Assembly: GCF_047663525.1 (NCBI RefSeq)
Contig: NC_092605.1
Span: 3,782,001 to 3,846,000, forward strand
Direction of reading: 5' to 3'
DNA length: 64,000 bases
Origin: Anas platyrhynchos
Taxonomy: Eukaryota; Chordata; Aves; Anseriformes; Anatidae
Position 1 is the stretch's first letter. Each line of letters opens with the position of its first letter. Both the position numbers and the translations under genes were made by a program. Below, in pieces: positions 52,301-59,723 of this stretch. The notes under the pieces are model-generated. The model worked only from the letters and a program-made list of their open reading frames with translations, was not told where the DNA came from and ran no database searches.

Positions 52301-53001
52301 ACTGCCCTAAAATCCAGATCATTTGTCTAACAAGTAAATGTTGTTTTTTATTTTTTGTTACCAGCAGTCCTGCTGGTAAACACAAATGTATCAACAGAAA
52401 AAAAAATGTCCCGTTGCTGGAATACTGTATTGATAGAAATGAAAAATTAATCTTGGAAAACATGTATTTTATTGTTTTATTTTCAGTCACTAATAAAAAT
52501 GTGAACGTCAAAGAGTTTTGCTGAACTCTGATTAGCAAAAAATGTGATTTTAATACGCCTGGTTCAGTTTTTTCTATTAAGTTAATCCAAAGATTTCTTG
52601 AATAAATTTAAGCTAAATACACCTTATTATAAATATTCACACTTACTGTCTTTTTGCTTTCCTTTTGATAGACTACTGTTATGTAAATAAGAGTAAAACT
52701 AAGTTCAGGCATTTTGGAATATTCCAGCGACACACTGCATTTTACAAGTAGTAAGATATACAGTAGTGGTATACAGTAGGTGAAAATGTGCGTAGAATTC
52801 AGAAATATTTTAAATGTTTTTTTTCTGAAGGGTTTAAAAACAAAAATGGAAGCAACATAGTGGTAATTCCCTCCTACTGATTTACCCTTGGCAACACCTT
52901 GCAGCAACTGTGTTCTTCCAAAATGAAGGGTGCTTAATTCTTCACTTTCTTCTGTATTCTGCAGGTCCCATAACAACAAACTGCAGTCTACAGCTTCTTA
53001 G
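9519..53001 (+). CDS. BPTF: BPTF, NURF chromatin-remodelling subunit (31 exons, exon 1 upstream)
   Basis: Bromodomain PHD-finger transcription factor, the largest subunit of the nuclear NURF complex (with the ISWI ATPase SMARCA1 and RBBP4/7). It targets ISWI remodelling to H3K4me3/H4-acetyl nucleosomes. I traced 31 exons joined at GT-AG sites; phases match at every junction and the frame runs to TAG at 52999-53001, about 9050 coding bases. Domain order is DDT (about 9600-9790), N-terminal PHD (10082-10207), WHIM/WSD-like blocks (exons 2, 3, 8, 9), a long acidic S/T-rich exon (27659-30086), Q/T-rich segments (34240-40157), basic coiled coil (42685-42910), Ala/Pro tract (43385-43480), two C-terminal PHD fingers (exons 27-29) and a bromodomain (exons 30-31). 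Near-identity to human BPTF in the domains is from memory. Exon numbers below assume one coding exon upstream. Confidence 0.97.
10342..17060 (+). other. BPTF: BPTF intron 2, no gene seen
   Basis: 6.7 kb, AT-rich, with an A24 run at 14561-14584. Two GC-richer islands stand out, at about 14840-14970 and 16310-16500. Neither gives a long or recognisable frame; they could be decayed repeats. No tRNA-like or other RNA gene was recognised. Confidence 0.75.
14561..14584 (+). repeat. A24 homopolymer
   Basis: Run of 24 A in BPTF intron 2, after ttctccactt. It could be the tail of an old insertion, but the preceding sequence is not a family I recognise. Confidence 0.9.
17061..17284 (+). CDS. BPTF: BPTF exon 3: WHIM2-like segment
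   Basis: Phase 2 in, phase 1 out. It starts [18 protein letters not shown] and continues [18 protein letters not shown] to the conserved [11 protein letters not shown]. The KIWYY...LDKDYWE block is the WSD/WHIM signature that follows the first PHD finger in BPTF and BAZ-type proteins. The acceptor is ctcttatag and the donor AATG|GTAAGC. Confidence 0.96.
18463..18663 (+). CDS. BPTF: BPTF exon 4: acidic linker
   Basis: Phase 1 in and out. It encodes [17 protein letters not shown], then a Glu/Asp/Lys-rich linker ([20 protein letters not shown]). The start matches the ILESIRAKKGDI block of human BPTF; the rest is poorly conserved charged sequence. Confidence 0.93.
19177..19365 (+). CDS. BPTF: BPTF exon 5: Ser/Thr/Asn-rich linker
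   Basis: Phase 1 in and out. The end of the exon reads [18 protein letters not shown], almost identical to human, which fixes the frame. The middle ([20 protein letters not shown]) is low-complexity and diverged. The donor is TCAG|GTACAG. Confidence 0.94.
19366..21994 (+). other. BPTF: BPTF intron 5, nothing else seen
   Basis: 2.6 kb of AT-rich intron with only short chance frames. No repeat family or RNA gene recognised. Confidence 0.75.
21995..22165 (+). CDS. BPTF: BPTF exon 6: Ser/Asn/Ala linker
   Basis: Phase 1 in and out. It encodes [20 protein letters not shown], then an [15 protein letters not shown] stretch matching human NSNSSSELNSSQSES. It is part of the disordered linker between the WHIM2-like and WHIM3-like segments. 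Confidence 0.92.
22311..22486 (+). CDS. BPTF: BPTF exon 7: conserved basic segment
   Basis: Phase 1 in, phase 0 out. It contains [20 protein letters not shown] and [19 protein letters not shown], nearly identical to human BPTF. This is the lead-in to the conserved WSD block of exons 8-9. Confidence 0.96.
23691..24046 (+). CDS. BPTF: BPTF exon 8: conserved WSD/WHIM3-like block
   Basis: Phase 0 in, phase 2 out. It encodes [20 protein letters not shown] through [37 protein letters not shown] and a hydrophobic [17 protein letters not shown] segment. It is one of the most conserved non-finger regions of BPTF. Confidence 0.97.
24319..24450 (+). CDS. BPTF: BPTF exon 9: conserved helical segment
   Basis: Phase 2 in and out. 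It reads [20 protein letters not shown], then an [20 protein letters not shown] stretch, almost identical to human. It completes the conserved block begun in exon 8. Confidence 0.97.
24976..25105 (+). CDS. BPTF: BPTF exon 10: charged helix
   Basis: Phase 2 in, phase 0 out. It has a highly charged K/E helix ([19 protein letters not shown]) followed by the conserved [13 protein letters not shown]. Confidence 0.97.
25863..25998 (+). CDS. BPTF: BPTF exon 11: conserved aromatic block
   Basis: Phase 0 in, phase 1 out. It encodes [20 protein letters not shown], then [17 protein letters not shown]. It is conserved with human until the last few residues, where the disordered linker starts. Confidence 0.97.
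27147..27362 (+). CDS. BPTF: BPTF exon 12: Lys/Glu-rich linker
   Basis: Phase 1 in and out. It encodes a Lys/Glu/Asp-rich disordered segment ([15 protein letters not shown] at the start, [11 protein letters not shown] at the end). It is weakly alignable with human but matches in place, length and phase. Confidence 0.9.
27659..30086 (+). CDS. BPTF: BPTF exon 13: giant disordered exon
   Basis: 2428 bases, phase 1 in and phase 2 out, open throughout. The start is conserved (EEPMDIDD, then [20 protein letters not shown] and [19 protein letters not shown]). A middle part of about 500 residues is acidic, S/T/N-rich and poorly alignable with human. A Thr/Ser/Val-rich tract follows ([31 protein letters not shown]). 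The end is nearly invariant ([36 protein letters not shown]). The first ORF methionine (27619) is intronic. Confidence 0.96.
31053..31177 (+). CDS. BPTF: BPTF exon 14: conserved block
   Basis: Phase 2 in, phase 1 out. It encodes [20 protein letters not shown], then [16 protein letters not shown]. It continues the invariant block from the end of exon 13. Confidence 0.97.
31434..31562 (+). CDS. BPTF: BPTF exon 15: conserved block
   Basis: Phase 1 in and out. It encodes [20 protein letters not shown], then [20 protein letters not shown], almost identical to human BPTF. Confidence 0.97.
31846..31996 (+). CDS. BPTF: BPTF exon 16: basic-acidic block
   Basis: Phase 1 in, phase 2 out. It encodes [20 protein letters not shown], then [20 protein letters not shown]. 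The end is the start of a predicted helix that runs into exon 17. Confidence 0.97.
32779..32902 (+). CDS. BPTF: BPTF exon 17 with two possible 5' splice sites
   Basis: Phase 2 in, phase 0 out at either donor. The short form ends at 32821 (GCTAAG|GTTAGT) and gives QAK joined to KRLEQQ, as in the human form I remember. The long form ends at 32902 (CAGCAG|GTGGGG) and adds 27 residues, [20 protein letters not shown] plus QRLAAQQ, extending a charged, Q-rich helix. Both forms keep the frame into exon 18. Confidence 0.93.
34169..34193 (+). repeat. BPTF: T25 homopolymer upstream of exon 18
   Basis: Run of 25 T about 45 bases before the exon 18 acceptor. It may contribute to the branch/polypyrimidine region. 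Length is likely variable between individuals. Confidence 0.9.
34240..34492 (+). CDS. BPTF: BPTF exon 18: Thr/Val-rich region
   Basis: Phase 0 in, phase 1 out. It starts [17 protein letters not shown], then a T/S/V-rich stretch and the conserved [20 protein letters not shown] and [16 protein letters not shown]. The acceptor at 34239 is preceded at some distance by a T25 run (34169-34193). Confidence 0.96.
34928..35089 (+). CDS. BPTF: BPTF exon 19: probable cassette exon
   Basis: 162 bases (54 codons), phase 1 in and out, so it can be included or skipped without changing frame. It encodes [20 protein letters not shown], then an [20 protein letters not shown] stretch. My memory of the main human form joins the flanking exons directly (GQSNSG to VVQVQQ), consistent with skipping. 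Confidence 0.92.
36020..36168 (+). CDS. BPTF: BPTF exon 20: Thr/Gln-rich region
   Basis: Phase 1 in, phase 0 out. It encodes [20 protein letters not shown], then [19 protein letters not shown], close to human. Confidence 0.96.
36592..36700 (+). CDS. BPTF: BPTF exon 21: conserved Thr/Gln-rich segment
   Basis: Phase 0 in, phase 1 out. It encodes [20 protein letters not shown], then [11 protein letters not shown]. It is too short for a methionine-initiated open frame and is identified by frame continuity and similarity to human. Confidence 0.95.
37226..37449 (+). CDS. BPTF: BPTF exon 22: Ser/Thr/Gln-rich segment
   Basis: Phase 1 in, phase 0 out. It encodes [19 protein letters not shown], a Ser/Thr-rich middle, and the conserved [17 protein letters not shown]. 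The donor is CAG|GTAAAA. Confidence 0.95.
38816..39038 (+). CDS. BPTF: BPTF exon 23: Gly/Gln-rich segment
   Basis: Phase 0 in, phase 1 out. It encodes [20 protein letters not shown], then [20 protein letters not shown] and an A/T/S tail, nearly identical to human. Confidence 0.96.
39274..40157 (+). CDS. BPTF: BPTF exon 24: glutamine/proline-rich region
   Basis: 884 bases, phase 1 in and phase 0 out. It is dominated by Gln, Pro, Ser and Ala (repeated QxQ and PQPQ patterns), a transactivation-like low-complexity region. It ends in a conserved Gln-rich helix ([20 protein letters not shown]) and [20 protein letters not shown]. The base bias keeps several other frames open here; those are shadows. 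Confidence 0.95.
40952..41034 (+). CDS. BPTF: BPTF exon 25
   Basis: Phase 0 in, phase 2 out. It encodes [20 protein letters not shown], then AEREENQ. Acceptor ttctctatcatcctacag, donor AG|GTGAAT. Almost identical to human. Confidence 0.95.
42685..42910 (+). CDS. BPTF: BPTF exon 26: coiled coil and NLS
   Basis: Phase 2 in, phase 0 out. It encodes [20 protein letters not shown], then [20 protein letters not shown], a strong bipartite-type nuclear localisation signal, and a charged helix ([20 protein letters not shown]). Nearly invariant with human. Confidence 0.97.
43331..43680 (+). CDS. BPTF: BPTF exon 27: Ala/Pro tract, NLS, first half of C-terminal PHD
   Basis: Phase 0 in, phase 2 out. After a charged helix come 18 consecutive alanines encoded by mixed GCN codons, then P7-L-P4-QQ. 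The rest is [20 protein letters not shown] and the start of the PHD finger ([13 protein letters not shown]). The corresponding human segment, as I remember it, is A/P-rich but without the long Ala run. The donor AA|GTGAGT cuts the finger between Tyr17 and Tyr23 of the aromatic cage. Confidence 0.96.
43681..46971 (+). other. BPTF: BPTF intron 27, CR1-like trace and palindromes only
   Basis: 3.3 kb. A possible CR1 3'-end fragment lies at 44661-44695, and palindromes at 44542-44571 and 45364-45387. Nothing coding was recognised. Confidence 0.7.
44661..44695 (+). repeat. Possible CR1 LINE 3'-end fragment
   Basis: The stretch gaggactaaatgatctcctg followed by aagttccttctagcc resembles the 3' end of avian CR1 elements (around GACTAGATGATCTCCAGAGG, then TCCCTTCCAACC, from memory). 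Only this tail is recognisable. It is a degraded piece without coding content; a chance match is possible. Confidence 0.45.
46972..47145 (+). CDS. BPTF: BPTF exon 28: PHD half-domain cassette
   Basis: 174 bases (58 codons), phase 2 in and out. It encodes the second half of one PHD finger ([18 protein letters not shown] to YICNDCK), a linker, and the first half of the next ([13 protein letters not shown]). Including it gives two tandem fingers. Skipping it joins TPYDESK directly to FYIGCDRC in frame and gives one intact finger. The Tyr/Tyr/Tyr/Trp cage for H3K4me3 is present in each version. Confidence 0.96.
48013..48205 (+). CDS. BPTF: BPTF exon 29: PHD second half and linker helix
   Basis: Phase 2 in, phase 0 out. 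It encodes [20 protein letters not shown] through [10 protein letters not shown], completing the C-terminal H3K4me3-reading PHD finger (cage Trp in QNWYH). The alpha-helical linker to the bromodomain follows ([15 protein letters not shown]). Confidence 0.97.
49128..49212 (+). CDS. BPTF: BPTF exon 30: bromodomain start
   Basis: Phase 0 in, phase 1 out. It encodes [20 protein letters not shown], then YGVIKEPM. This is the WPF shelf and ZA loop of the bromodomain. Only 28 codons, identified by frame continuity. Confidence 0.96.
50746..50932 (+). CDS. BPTF: BPTF exon 31: bromodomain acetyl-lysine pocket
   Basis: Phase 1 in, phase 2 out. It encodes [20 protein letters not shown], then [20 protein letters not shown]. 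The acetyl-lysine-anchoring Asn of YYNP is codon 50847-50849 and is intact. It ends [14 protein letters not shown]. Confidence 0.97.
50933..52964 (+). other. BPTF: BPTF intron 31, no gene seen
   Basis: 2.0 kb of AT-rich sequence before the last exon. Frames of 84-125 codons here show no recognisable protein and lack conserved composition. I see no RNA gene. Confidence 0.75.
52965..53001 (+). CDS. BPTF: BPTF terminal coding exon
   Basis: Phase 2 in. It encodes [11 protein letters not shown] and the stop TAG (52999-53001), the same C-terminus as human BPTF from memory. The acceptor at 52964 follows a pyrimidine-rich tract (ttcactttcttctgtattctgcag). The 3' UTR continues in the same exon. Confidence 0.97.
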
Positions 53002-53862
53002 AGTTCAGCGTGTTAACCTAACACACGAGCAAGAATCTGGTTGTCTGAAAATTTTTAATTAAGAAGCCAGATGTTTTTAGTCAGGTTATCCTGACAAGAC
53101 TTGATGTAAACTGCGTTTTTATTGGTCACAACAGTCAAATTATATTCTTGGCTTATTTTGTCCAAAGGACAAAGAAATAAAAATCAGCAGCACCACTTTC
53201 TTGTCAAGATCAAATTGTTGTACTATTGTGGCAGAAGCAGGAAAACTTTTTGTTTTGTTGAAGGAGAGAGAGAAAGAGAGCAAGAAAAAAAAGATACAGT
53301 AAATGGGGTCAAGTTTAACTCCATGGAAATGCCACGTCTGTTCTTCAGTGAAGAAGCTGGTTTAAAGTCCACACAGAAAACTTTGACTGTATTTATTTAT
53401 TGTTGCAAAAAAGACGCTTTTTTATTGCTGCCCTCATTTGTCAGCTAATTATTTTTTCTTATAAAATCCAGCCCCGGTTACATGTAATCCATTCTGTATC
53501 TTAACATGATTCCTGTAGGTAAAAGTACAAGAAGACCTCTAGATGTCTTTTCTTTCTATGAAAGGAGCTGCTATGTACACATGTGCACACACACAGAACT
53601 GGGAATCAACAATGAGTTTATCATTCATGGTAGATCAAAAAAAAATAACAAAAAAAACAATTAAGCTTGCATAAAGGTTGGGCTAAGTGGTCATGGACTA
53701 CAGACTCTGTTGCCTTGAATATAACAGTACAATTTGTCATTTACTCTGCACCAGACTGAAATGAGTAAAATCTATTTGAAGGTATCTTGTTTGTAAACAT
53801 TTGTCAGATTCTAATTTTTTTCTTTTGTATTAAAATTCAAAATATGGATGTATATGAAACAA

Positions 53863-53868
53863 AATAAA
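53863..53868 (+). promoter_or_regulatory. BPTF: Possible proximal poly(A) signal
   Basis: AATAAA in caaaataaatgg. It lies 0.86 kb after the stop and could give a short 3' UTR form. No strong GT-rich element follows closely. Confidence 0.4.
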
Positions 53869-54626
53869 TGGAGATAATTGTTCTCCCCACACATGTAGGT
53901 GTCTTTGAGTGTGCGCTAATATGTTTGTAACACTTTTGGGGATCTGTTAAGAAGTATAGGTATTTCAAGTAATTGGGGGGGGGGAAGTGGCCAGGGAAAT
54001 CTGACTTTATTTTGCTCCAAAGGTAGCATTTATAACTTTTCATTCTTAAGCAGCTGTTATCCCTTTATAAAATTTCTACAGTGGTGCCAAAATTACTGTA
54101 ACAGATAACACGGTAGGAAGTATTTTGTGAAATGTCACTGCCCACTGCTGAATTGATATTTTGCCAAGAACCCTAAGAATGTAAAGTACCAAGTATAATT
54201 ATGTCCTTGAAAGGCATTCTGGATGGCCTCATTGTTTCCTGTATGAGGAGTGCTAGTAGGGGGTATAAGTTGAAGTCAAGAGAGGATGCGATTTGCAGAT
54301 GTTTTTCTTTCTATGACTTTCATATTGCATAAATGACTTTCTCGTGTTACCTGTCGACAGTTATCAGCCATGCTTTATATGCAGCTCTTCAACCATTTGA
54401 CTAGCTTTTGCACTAATTCACAGTTAACTTCTGTTCTACAGTGATCTGGGATTTACCTGATTTATGGATAAGCTCCTTTTGGGTTTAACCTCACACCTTG
54501 CTATGCAAGAACCTTTTCTGTTACTTTTCTTAAAGATGTTGCTACTGACCACACTTTCTTATACTTACAGGCTCAGGTGTACAGGTACTTCTGGGATAAC
54601 TTTATCTAACAAAACCCATGTTTTTT

Positions 54627-54634
54627 TGTACATA
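54627..54634 (+). promoter_or_regulatory. BPTF: Pumilio-type response element in 3' UTR
   Basis: TGTACATA matches the UGUANAUA Pumilio consensus within the conserved 3' UTR. A single 8-base match can arise by chance. Confidence 0.35.
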
Positions 54635-55020
54635 GAAATGTTGTCAATTAACCTATATGTGAAAATTAAAAATAATAGTTCAATGTGAAAACAATTATCC
54701 ATTATGCTTCTTAAAGTTTAAAAAAAAAAAAGTTGCATTTAGCTTATGTTGTCCTTGACGTTTTAAAAAAAAATGCTGCATATTGTATGCATTGTGTTTT
54801 TAATGCAGAAAGGAAAAAAAATCTCAACTTCTAACAGCATTTTAACATATCCTGCATCTCTTCAAGACTTCACAATATTTCTGTACTATTTATTCATACA
54901 TAAATATATTTGACATTTAAAATTTTCCTACCTGTAGGCAATAGATTGCTATGTTTTTAAGAAATTGTGGCAAATTGAAGAGTACTTTTTTGTACCTAAT
55001 AGGACACATCATCCTAGACA

Positions 55021-55026
55021 AATAAA
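55021..55026 (+). promoter_or_regulatory. BPTF: BPTF distal poly(A) signal
   Basis: AATAAA in agacaaataaagtaatgtg, followed by a TG-rich region (tgtgtttgacattgatttgg). It is 2.0 kb after the stop, close to the usual length of the vertebrate BPTF 3' UTR. Confidence 0.8.
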
Positions 55027-55050
55027 GTAATGTGTTTGACATTGATTTGG

Positions 55051-57560
55051 TGGTGTTTCTAATGAAACATTTGATAATGCAATGGTATATAGGTCTTGGC
55101 TTTTCCAGATTATAATCACTAGTGAATCAGTTTGCTTAGGGAAATAATCCATACGTATGACTTAATTTTGCTGAGAGCTATTGTGTTTTCAATTGTCATG
55201 GAGTACATTGAGGCATTTTTCTTGTTTAGTGGTGAATCTTCATAGCTACATGGTGTTTCTGGAAAATAGCACTTCTATAAAAGTAATTAATACCCACCTT
55301 CCTAAAAGCATGGTAAGTTCTTATGACCTGTGATCTCTGTTCAGTCGTCATTTTTTTCATGTTTTTATAAATATCATGTTTTAAAATAGTAATGTATTCT
55401 AACAATTTTGATACGGTGAACTATCCTAGCTTGATTCTTTTCCTCAAAAAACTTTCAAGCAATTGCCTATGATCTAGATTTACTTTGAAACTAGTTGTAG
55501 AGCAGTGCTTGTATCTGATAGGGGCAGAGACATTCTGTCAGTTGCTGGCATTTTTTACTTGGGATTTGGATGTCACTAGCACAAGATACTGTTACTTATC
55601 TCTGAGACAATCAAAATGAGTTATGGTCATATGCATTATTTTTGTACCCACACTTTGCCTATTTTAGATTACAGTATTGTCTTGGGGGTGAGGAGGGTGC
55701 TTAATTTCTATTCTGGGCAAATGGGTGACTCTGGGACTGCTCATTAGTCCCTGAACTGCAGTTGAACATAGAAACAAATTTAAGATGCACATGTAACCCT
55801 TTTTCCTTCCTTCCCCTGCCCTATCCAGTCCAGTCCAGTGCTTTCATTTGTTGCCAGGAAGTCATTTTGCCAAATCAAAAGCCCCCTTGAAGTCCCTCTG
55901 GAAAATTCCGTCTACATATGCCACGTTCCATGTTAGCTCTTCGTTCCCGTAACAGAAGTGAGACAGTATATTTTTTTTAGATGGACACAAACTATTAGTA
56001 AATTTCTATGAAAGACTTTTGGGTCCTACAATGTACAATGCTTGCAGTTGGTATTTTGTCTCCTATTCCAGATCAAGAAGTACTTCGTACAGTGTGACTT
56101 ATCCCCCATCCTCTGCTCGCTCCGTAGCTTTCAGTGACACTAAATGGAGTTGCAGACTTCTGCTACATAAAATTGTGTTAGGACTACCTTTGCTTCAAAA
56201 CAGAAAATGTTTATAGGATGCTCCTGTTCCAGATCACGTTATATATATCACTGTATACATTTTTAATCGAATGGCAAGTTCCCCACATGCACATGACATA
56301 TATACATATTCCCCTTTTTATATACGTACAAACAGTTGTAAGTTTTCATTGATATTAAGATTCTACTGGCTCAAAATCTAGGCCTTATTTATAGGGATAT
56401 CTCTGCAAGTACTCAGAGCTACTGCCTTTAGAAGAACATTTTGTCTTAATTAGCAGTACTAATTGGCAGTTACTTTTCTGCACCACTGCATGAACTAGAC
56501 ACATTTGAACTGTATCTTAAAATCACAGGCGATGCTTCAAACAAGGAGATGCCTTCTTTTAATACTCACTACATAATCTTTTTTTTTTGCTCTTTCGGAA
56601 CCCAGGGAGCAGTGAATCCAGACCTCCTGTGAACAGTTACAAGACTCAGAATTTGTGAATACTGGCTCTTGGAGTAGTAAACATTAAGATCGCCTTTGCA
56701 GAGTTTTCATGTAATTAAGTTCTTGTATTTCCACCACATTAAGGGTACTAAAAGGTTGTATTTTTGATTCACAGTAACTTTACTGCTGTGCAAGTACAAA
56801 CTGGGTAATTCTCAGGGGAAGATGACCTCCAGTTCACAGTTCTAAGATTGAACTTCTAAAGAACTAACAGCATAACCAGGCATACAAGATGTGCATGCAA
56901 TTGCATGCTTATTTTGCATTCCTTGGCATGAACTTGTGACATTGTTTGTAAGCTTAATTGGGCACTGGTGTGCAAATTACTTGATTTGCTTTCAGTTAGT
57001 GTATTCGTATACTTGAATAATTAATAGCTAGTTCATAAGCTTTATGTGAAAACCTAACACTGAAGAATAATGGTAGTTGAGGAACCAAAACAATATGCAA
57101 GATACTTGGTTTTGCTGGTATCTTTTGAATCAGATATACTTAAAGCAGAATTGTGTGAAAATACCATTGACATCCCCTGTAGGAAATGCTATGGTTTTAT
57201 CTAATACTTGTTCAAGGTGAAGGGTTTGAAAGTGCAGTTACTTGTGTACCTTGAACAAGCCTTCAGAATTTTACTTTACAATTATTACAAATTATTAGGT
57301 CTACATTATAGCAGAGGAGGTGATAGCCCATGGCTCTGAAAACAGCTAGAGCAAATTCACCACCGGTTATTGTCAACTAACTTTTGTGCTGTATTTCACA
57401 ATGTGTAGGTACCTACTCAAAACATTCAGCCGGTGTTTGCTAAAGCACAAAAGCAAGTGTCCTATTCACAACCAATTTTAGGCATAAGTAGCTGTTGCTC
57501 AGTCATCAAACTTATTCTTGTAGAGGAATTCTGCTGCTGCCTGTGGAGGTTACCGTAGCC
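55051..57560. other. Tail-to-tail interval between BPTF and C17orf58
   Basis: 2.5 kb of AT-rich sequence. It contains a perfect 16-base palindrome (56893-56908) and a 12-base-pair inverted repeat that could form a 53-base hairpin (57207-57259). TTTAAT on the + strand near 56264 and 56563 could be a - strand poly(A) variant. No coding sequence was recognised. Confidence 0.65.
57207..57259. other. Perfect 12-bp inverted repeat (hairpin-capable)
   Basis: CTTGTTCAAGGT at 57207-57218 pairs perfectly with ACCTTGAACAAG at 57248-57259, leaving a 29-base loop. It lies about 0.3 kb beyond the C17orf58 stop on the - strand, so it could be in that gene's 3' UTR. Function unknown. Confidence 0.8.
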
Positions 57561-57788
<228 letters not shown>

Positions 57789-58016
57789 TTATTCACTACA
57801 CCTGCTCTAAGGATAGTACCTTTATGAATGGATGTGAAGTTATACCCTACAGAAATACATCCTAGGACATGGGCGTTGTGCTTGCACATAAATGATTATT
57901 TGTGTTGCATTGCAAATTGAATCAAATACTAACTAGTATTTGATAAACTGGCATTTAGAAGGAAAACTGAACTATTTGCAAGGACAAGAGCTTACGCTCC
58001 TGTTATGTTTTTTTCC

Positions 58017-58036
58017 TTTTTTTTTTTTTTTTTTTT
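58017..58036 (+). repeat. T20 homopolymer
   Basis: Run of 20 T in an intron of the C17orf58 remnant. An A run on that gene's strand; no target-site duplication seen. Confidence 0.9.
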
Positions 58037-58238
58037 AAGAACTGCACTGCTAGCTGACTTCTACACAGGTTTGGGTTTCTTAGAAAAGCTGAGGAGGGGA
58101 AAGAACCCTCTGTTCTAAGAGTAAACAATTTTTTTTCCAAAATCTTCCAACCTGGATTGAGTTTATTAAACTAGGGAAGGCTAAGATTATACTGTATGCA
58201 GGAAAAATAGTGGAATGGATTTAACTAGGGTTGTTTAC

Positions 58239-58425
58239 CAAGTTCAAAGTCTGGACACGGTTTGCTGCAGTTTAAAGCATCCATAACGAGAATGTGAATT
58301 CGGAAGAAGCAGCCATCAGGAGGAACAGACAGACGATTCATCTTGTATAATCCGTCGCTGTTTACCAAAAACACAATCATGTGGACTCCACAGTCTTTCC
58401 ATGTTATAAACAATTCCATTCACTG
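58239..58425 (-). pseudogene. C17orf58: C17orf58 middle exon, frameshifted
   Basis: On the - strand a polypyrimidine acceptor (tttcctcccctccttaaaacag) leads into (A)VNGIVYNMERL. The match then moves to another frame: MIVFLVNSDGLYKMNRLSVP, then CFFRIHILVMDALNCSKPCP and DFELG, followed by a good donor (G|GTAAAC). Human reads VNGIVHDVDVLG then LVTLLVDRDGLYKMNRLY and SCNKPCPEFKPG (from memory). From the Ala codon to the Gly of DGLYKM there are 73 bases, not a multiple of three, so a net indel breaks the exon. The remaining sequence is well conserved. Confidence 0.82.
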
Positions 58426-59483
58426 CTGTTTTAAGGAGGGGAGGAAAAAAAAAAGCCTCAGATTCCTTATCTTAGTGACGACTCAAAGTAAATGTGAAGA
58501 TGCTCATTTAAAATACTGTGAAGTATCAGCAGAAATTCTTTGGCCCAGTAGAGGGCAGGCTTGAAAGCAACAGTTCAAATCATAAGGTGATGTTACTAAC
58601 CTTTCTATCCTTTACAGCTCTGAGATGTTGCTCAGACTTTTTTCATACCTGACTTTCTCAATTTAAGGGCAGAATGAGACCAGTATTTGTTAAACACTGA
58701 AATGTACAAAGGTCGTGTCACTGTAAGACCTACATTTGACAGGAATGCGTAAGAGTTGTAAAAAAAAATAAAGACTATATCATTTATAGAAGCACTTCCT
58801 GACTTCTCCATTTAGAGAAAACAGCTGTCTGATAACGTGTGTATGTTCTGCAAATGGAAACATCTGTTCCAGGGGGCATGTATTTTGCTTATCTCTTAAA
58901 ATGCTGTGAGGAAAAGTTGGCATCTATTTCACAACTTCTGAAGTGTAAGGAAGAATTTCAATCTGAAAATGTTTGCTCTTCAGCGTTCAGTACAAAATTC
59001 CCAGGTTATTTTCTGCCACCTTTAGCTACGTCAGCTTGGACTGAAGGCACTGAAGAACTTCATGAAGAATCCTCTGCACAGACAGAACGCTGCTTGGGTC
59101 AGTGTTTTATTTTCATTTGCATCTTTACTCCCAGAAATCAGAAACTCCCTCTGAATAGTAAGAGGTAAGTAACAGCTACAGTGTTCAACCCTAGAGTATC
59201 TAAAGCTGGTGGTTTTTGGTTCTGTTGAACAGGAGGAGCGCTGTGTCCTTCCCTGGAGTGGAAAGGCAAGAAACGGGAAAGAAGAGCCCAGGGTAGGGAA
59301 GGAGTAATACAAGACTTGGTAGAGTTTGTTATATAAATAGCTGCAATGGGTCCCTTTAATGGACTTAGTATTTACTTAATATACTTAGTGAAATAATATC
59401 TTAAAAGCAGAAGTGAAGTGTCAGTAATACTCGAACAAGGACAGCCCCAGCGTTGTCTGTGTGGTTCATGGTGGACAGCTTAC

Positions 59484-59523
59484 CGCATTCACTCCTGCAG
59501 TGGGCCTCCGCTTCATCTCTCTA
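59484..59523 (-). pseudogene. C17orf58: C17orf58 end of first coding exon, with in-frame stop
   Basis: On the - strand, RDEAEAHCRSEC followed by a donor (G|GTAAGC at 59483) aligns with human DEREAFCESEF at the matching place and in the phase needed by the next exon (G|CA = Ala). A TAG at 59523-59521 lies directly upstream in the same frame. Further upstream (to about 59718) the frame is open, but I could not align it to the Pro/Arg-rich human N-terminus. The match is short, so this piece is less certain than the other two. Confidence 0.55.
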
Positions 59524-59572
59524 TTTCCTGCCCTCGGCCAGAGATGCCTTCCACTTGGGGTTCGGCTCAGTG

Positions 59573-59592
59573 TTAGGGTTACGTTTAGGGTT
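59573..59592 (+). repeat. Short degenerate telomere-like motif (TTAGGG orientation)
   Basis: ttagggttacgtttagggtt contains two TTAGGGTT units separated by a diverged spacer. It lies 0.8 kb before a CCCTAA array in the opposite orientation. Confidence 0.55.
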
Positions 59593-59723
59593 GTTTGGAA
59601 AGAGCAAAGACACACAGTCTAGTTGCTTGTGGGGCTGTGTAAAGGCTCCCCTGGGGAGTTCAGGTGTACCCAAAGGCTTCTGTTGGGGGCACTTTTTGAT
59701 GGGAGAAAGCGTCGCCATACTTG

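Larger units (their letters stand above)
53002..55050 (+). other. BPTF: BPTF 3' UTR
   Basis: About 2 kb of AU-rich sequence after the stop. The first few hundred bases (AGAGTTCAGCGTGTTAACCT, then segments such as ATTGTGGCAGAAGC) agree with the human BPTF 3' UTR as I remember it, so this UTR is strongly conserved. The end is placed just past the AATAAA at 55021, which is followed by a GT-rich stretch. A weaker proximal signal lies at 53863. Confidence 0.85.

Noticed and set aside
58839-59168. 109-codon + strand frame with several Cys
   Set aside because: It overlaps the C17orf58 intron on the opposite strand and has no similarity I recognise or supporting signals.
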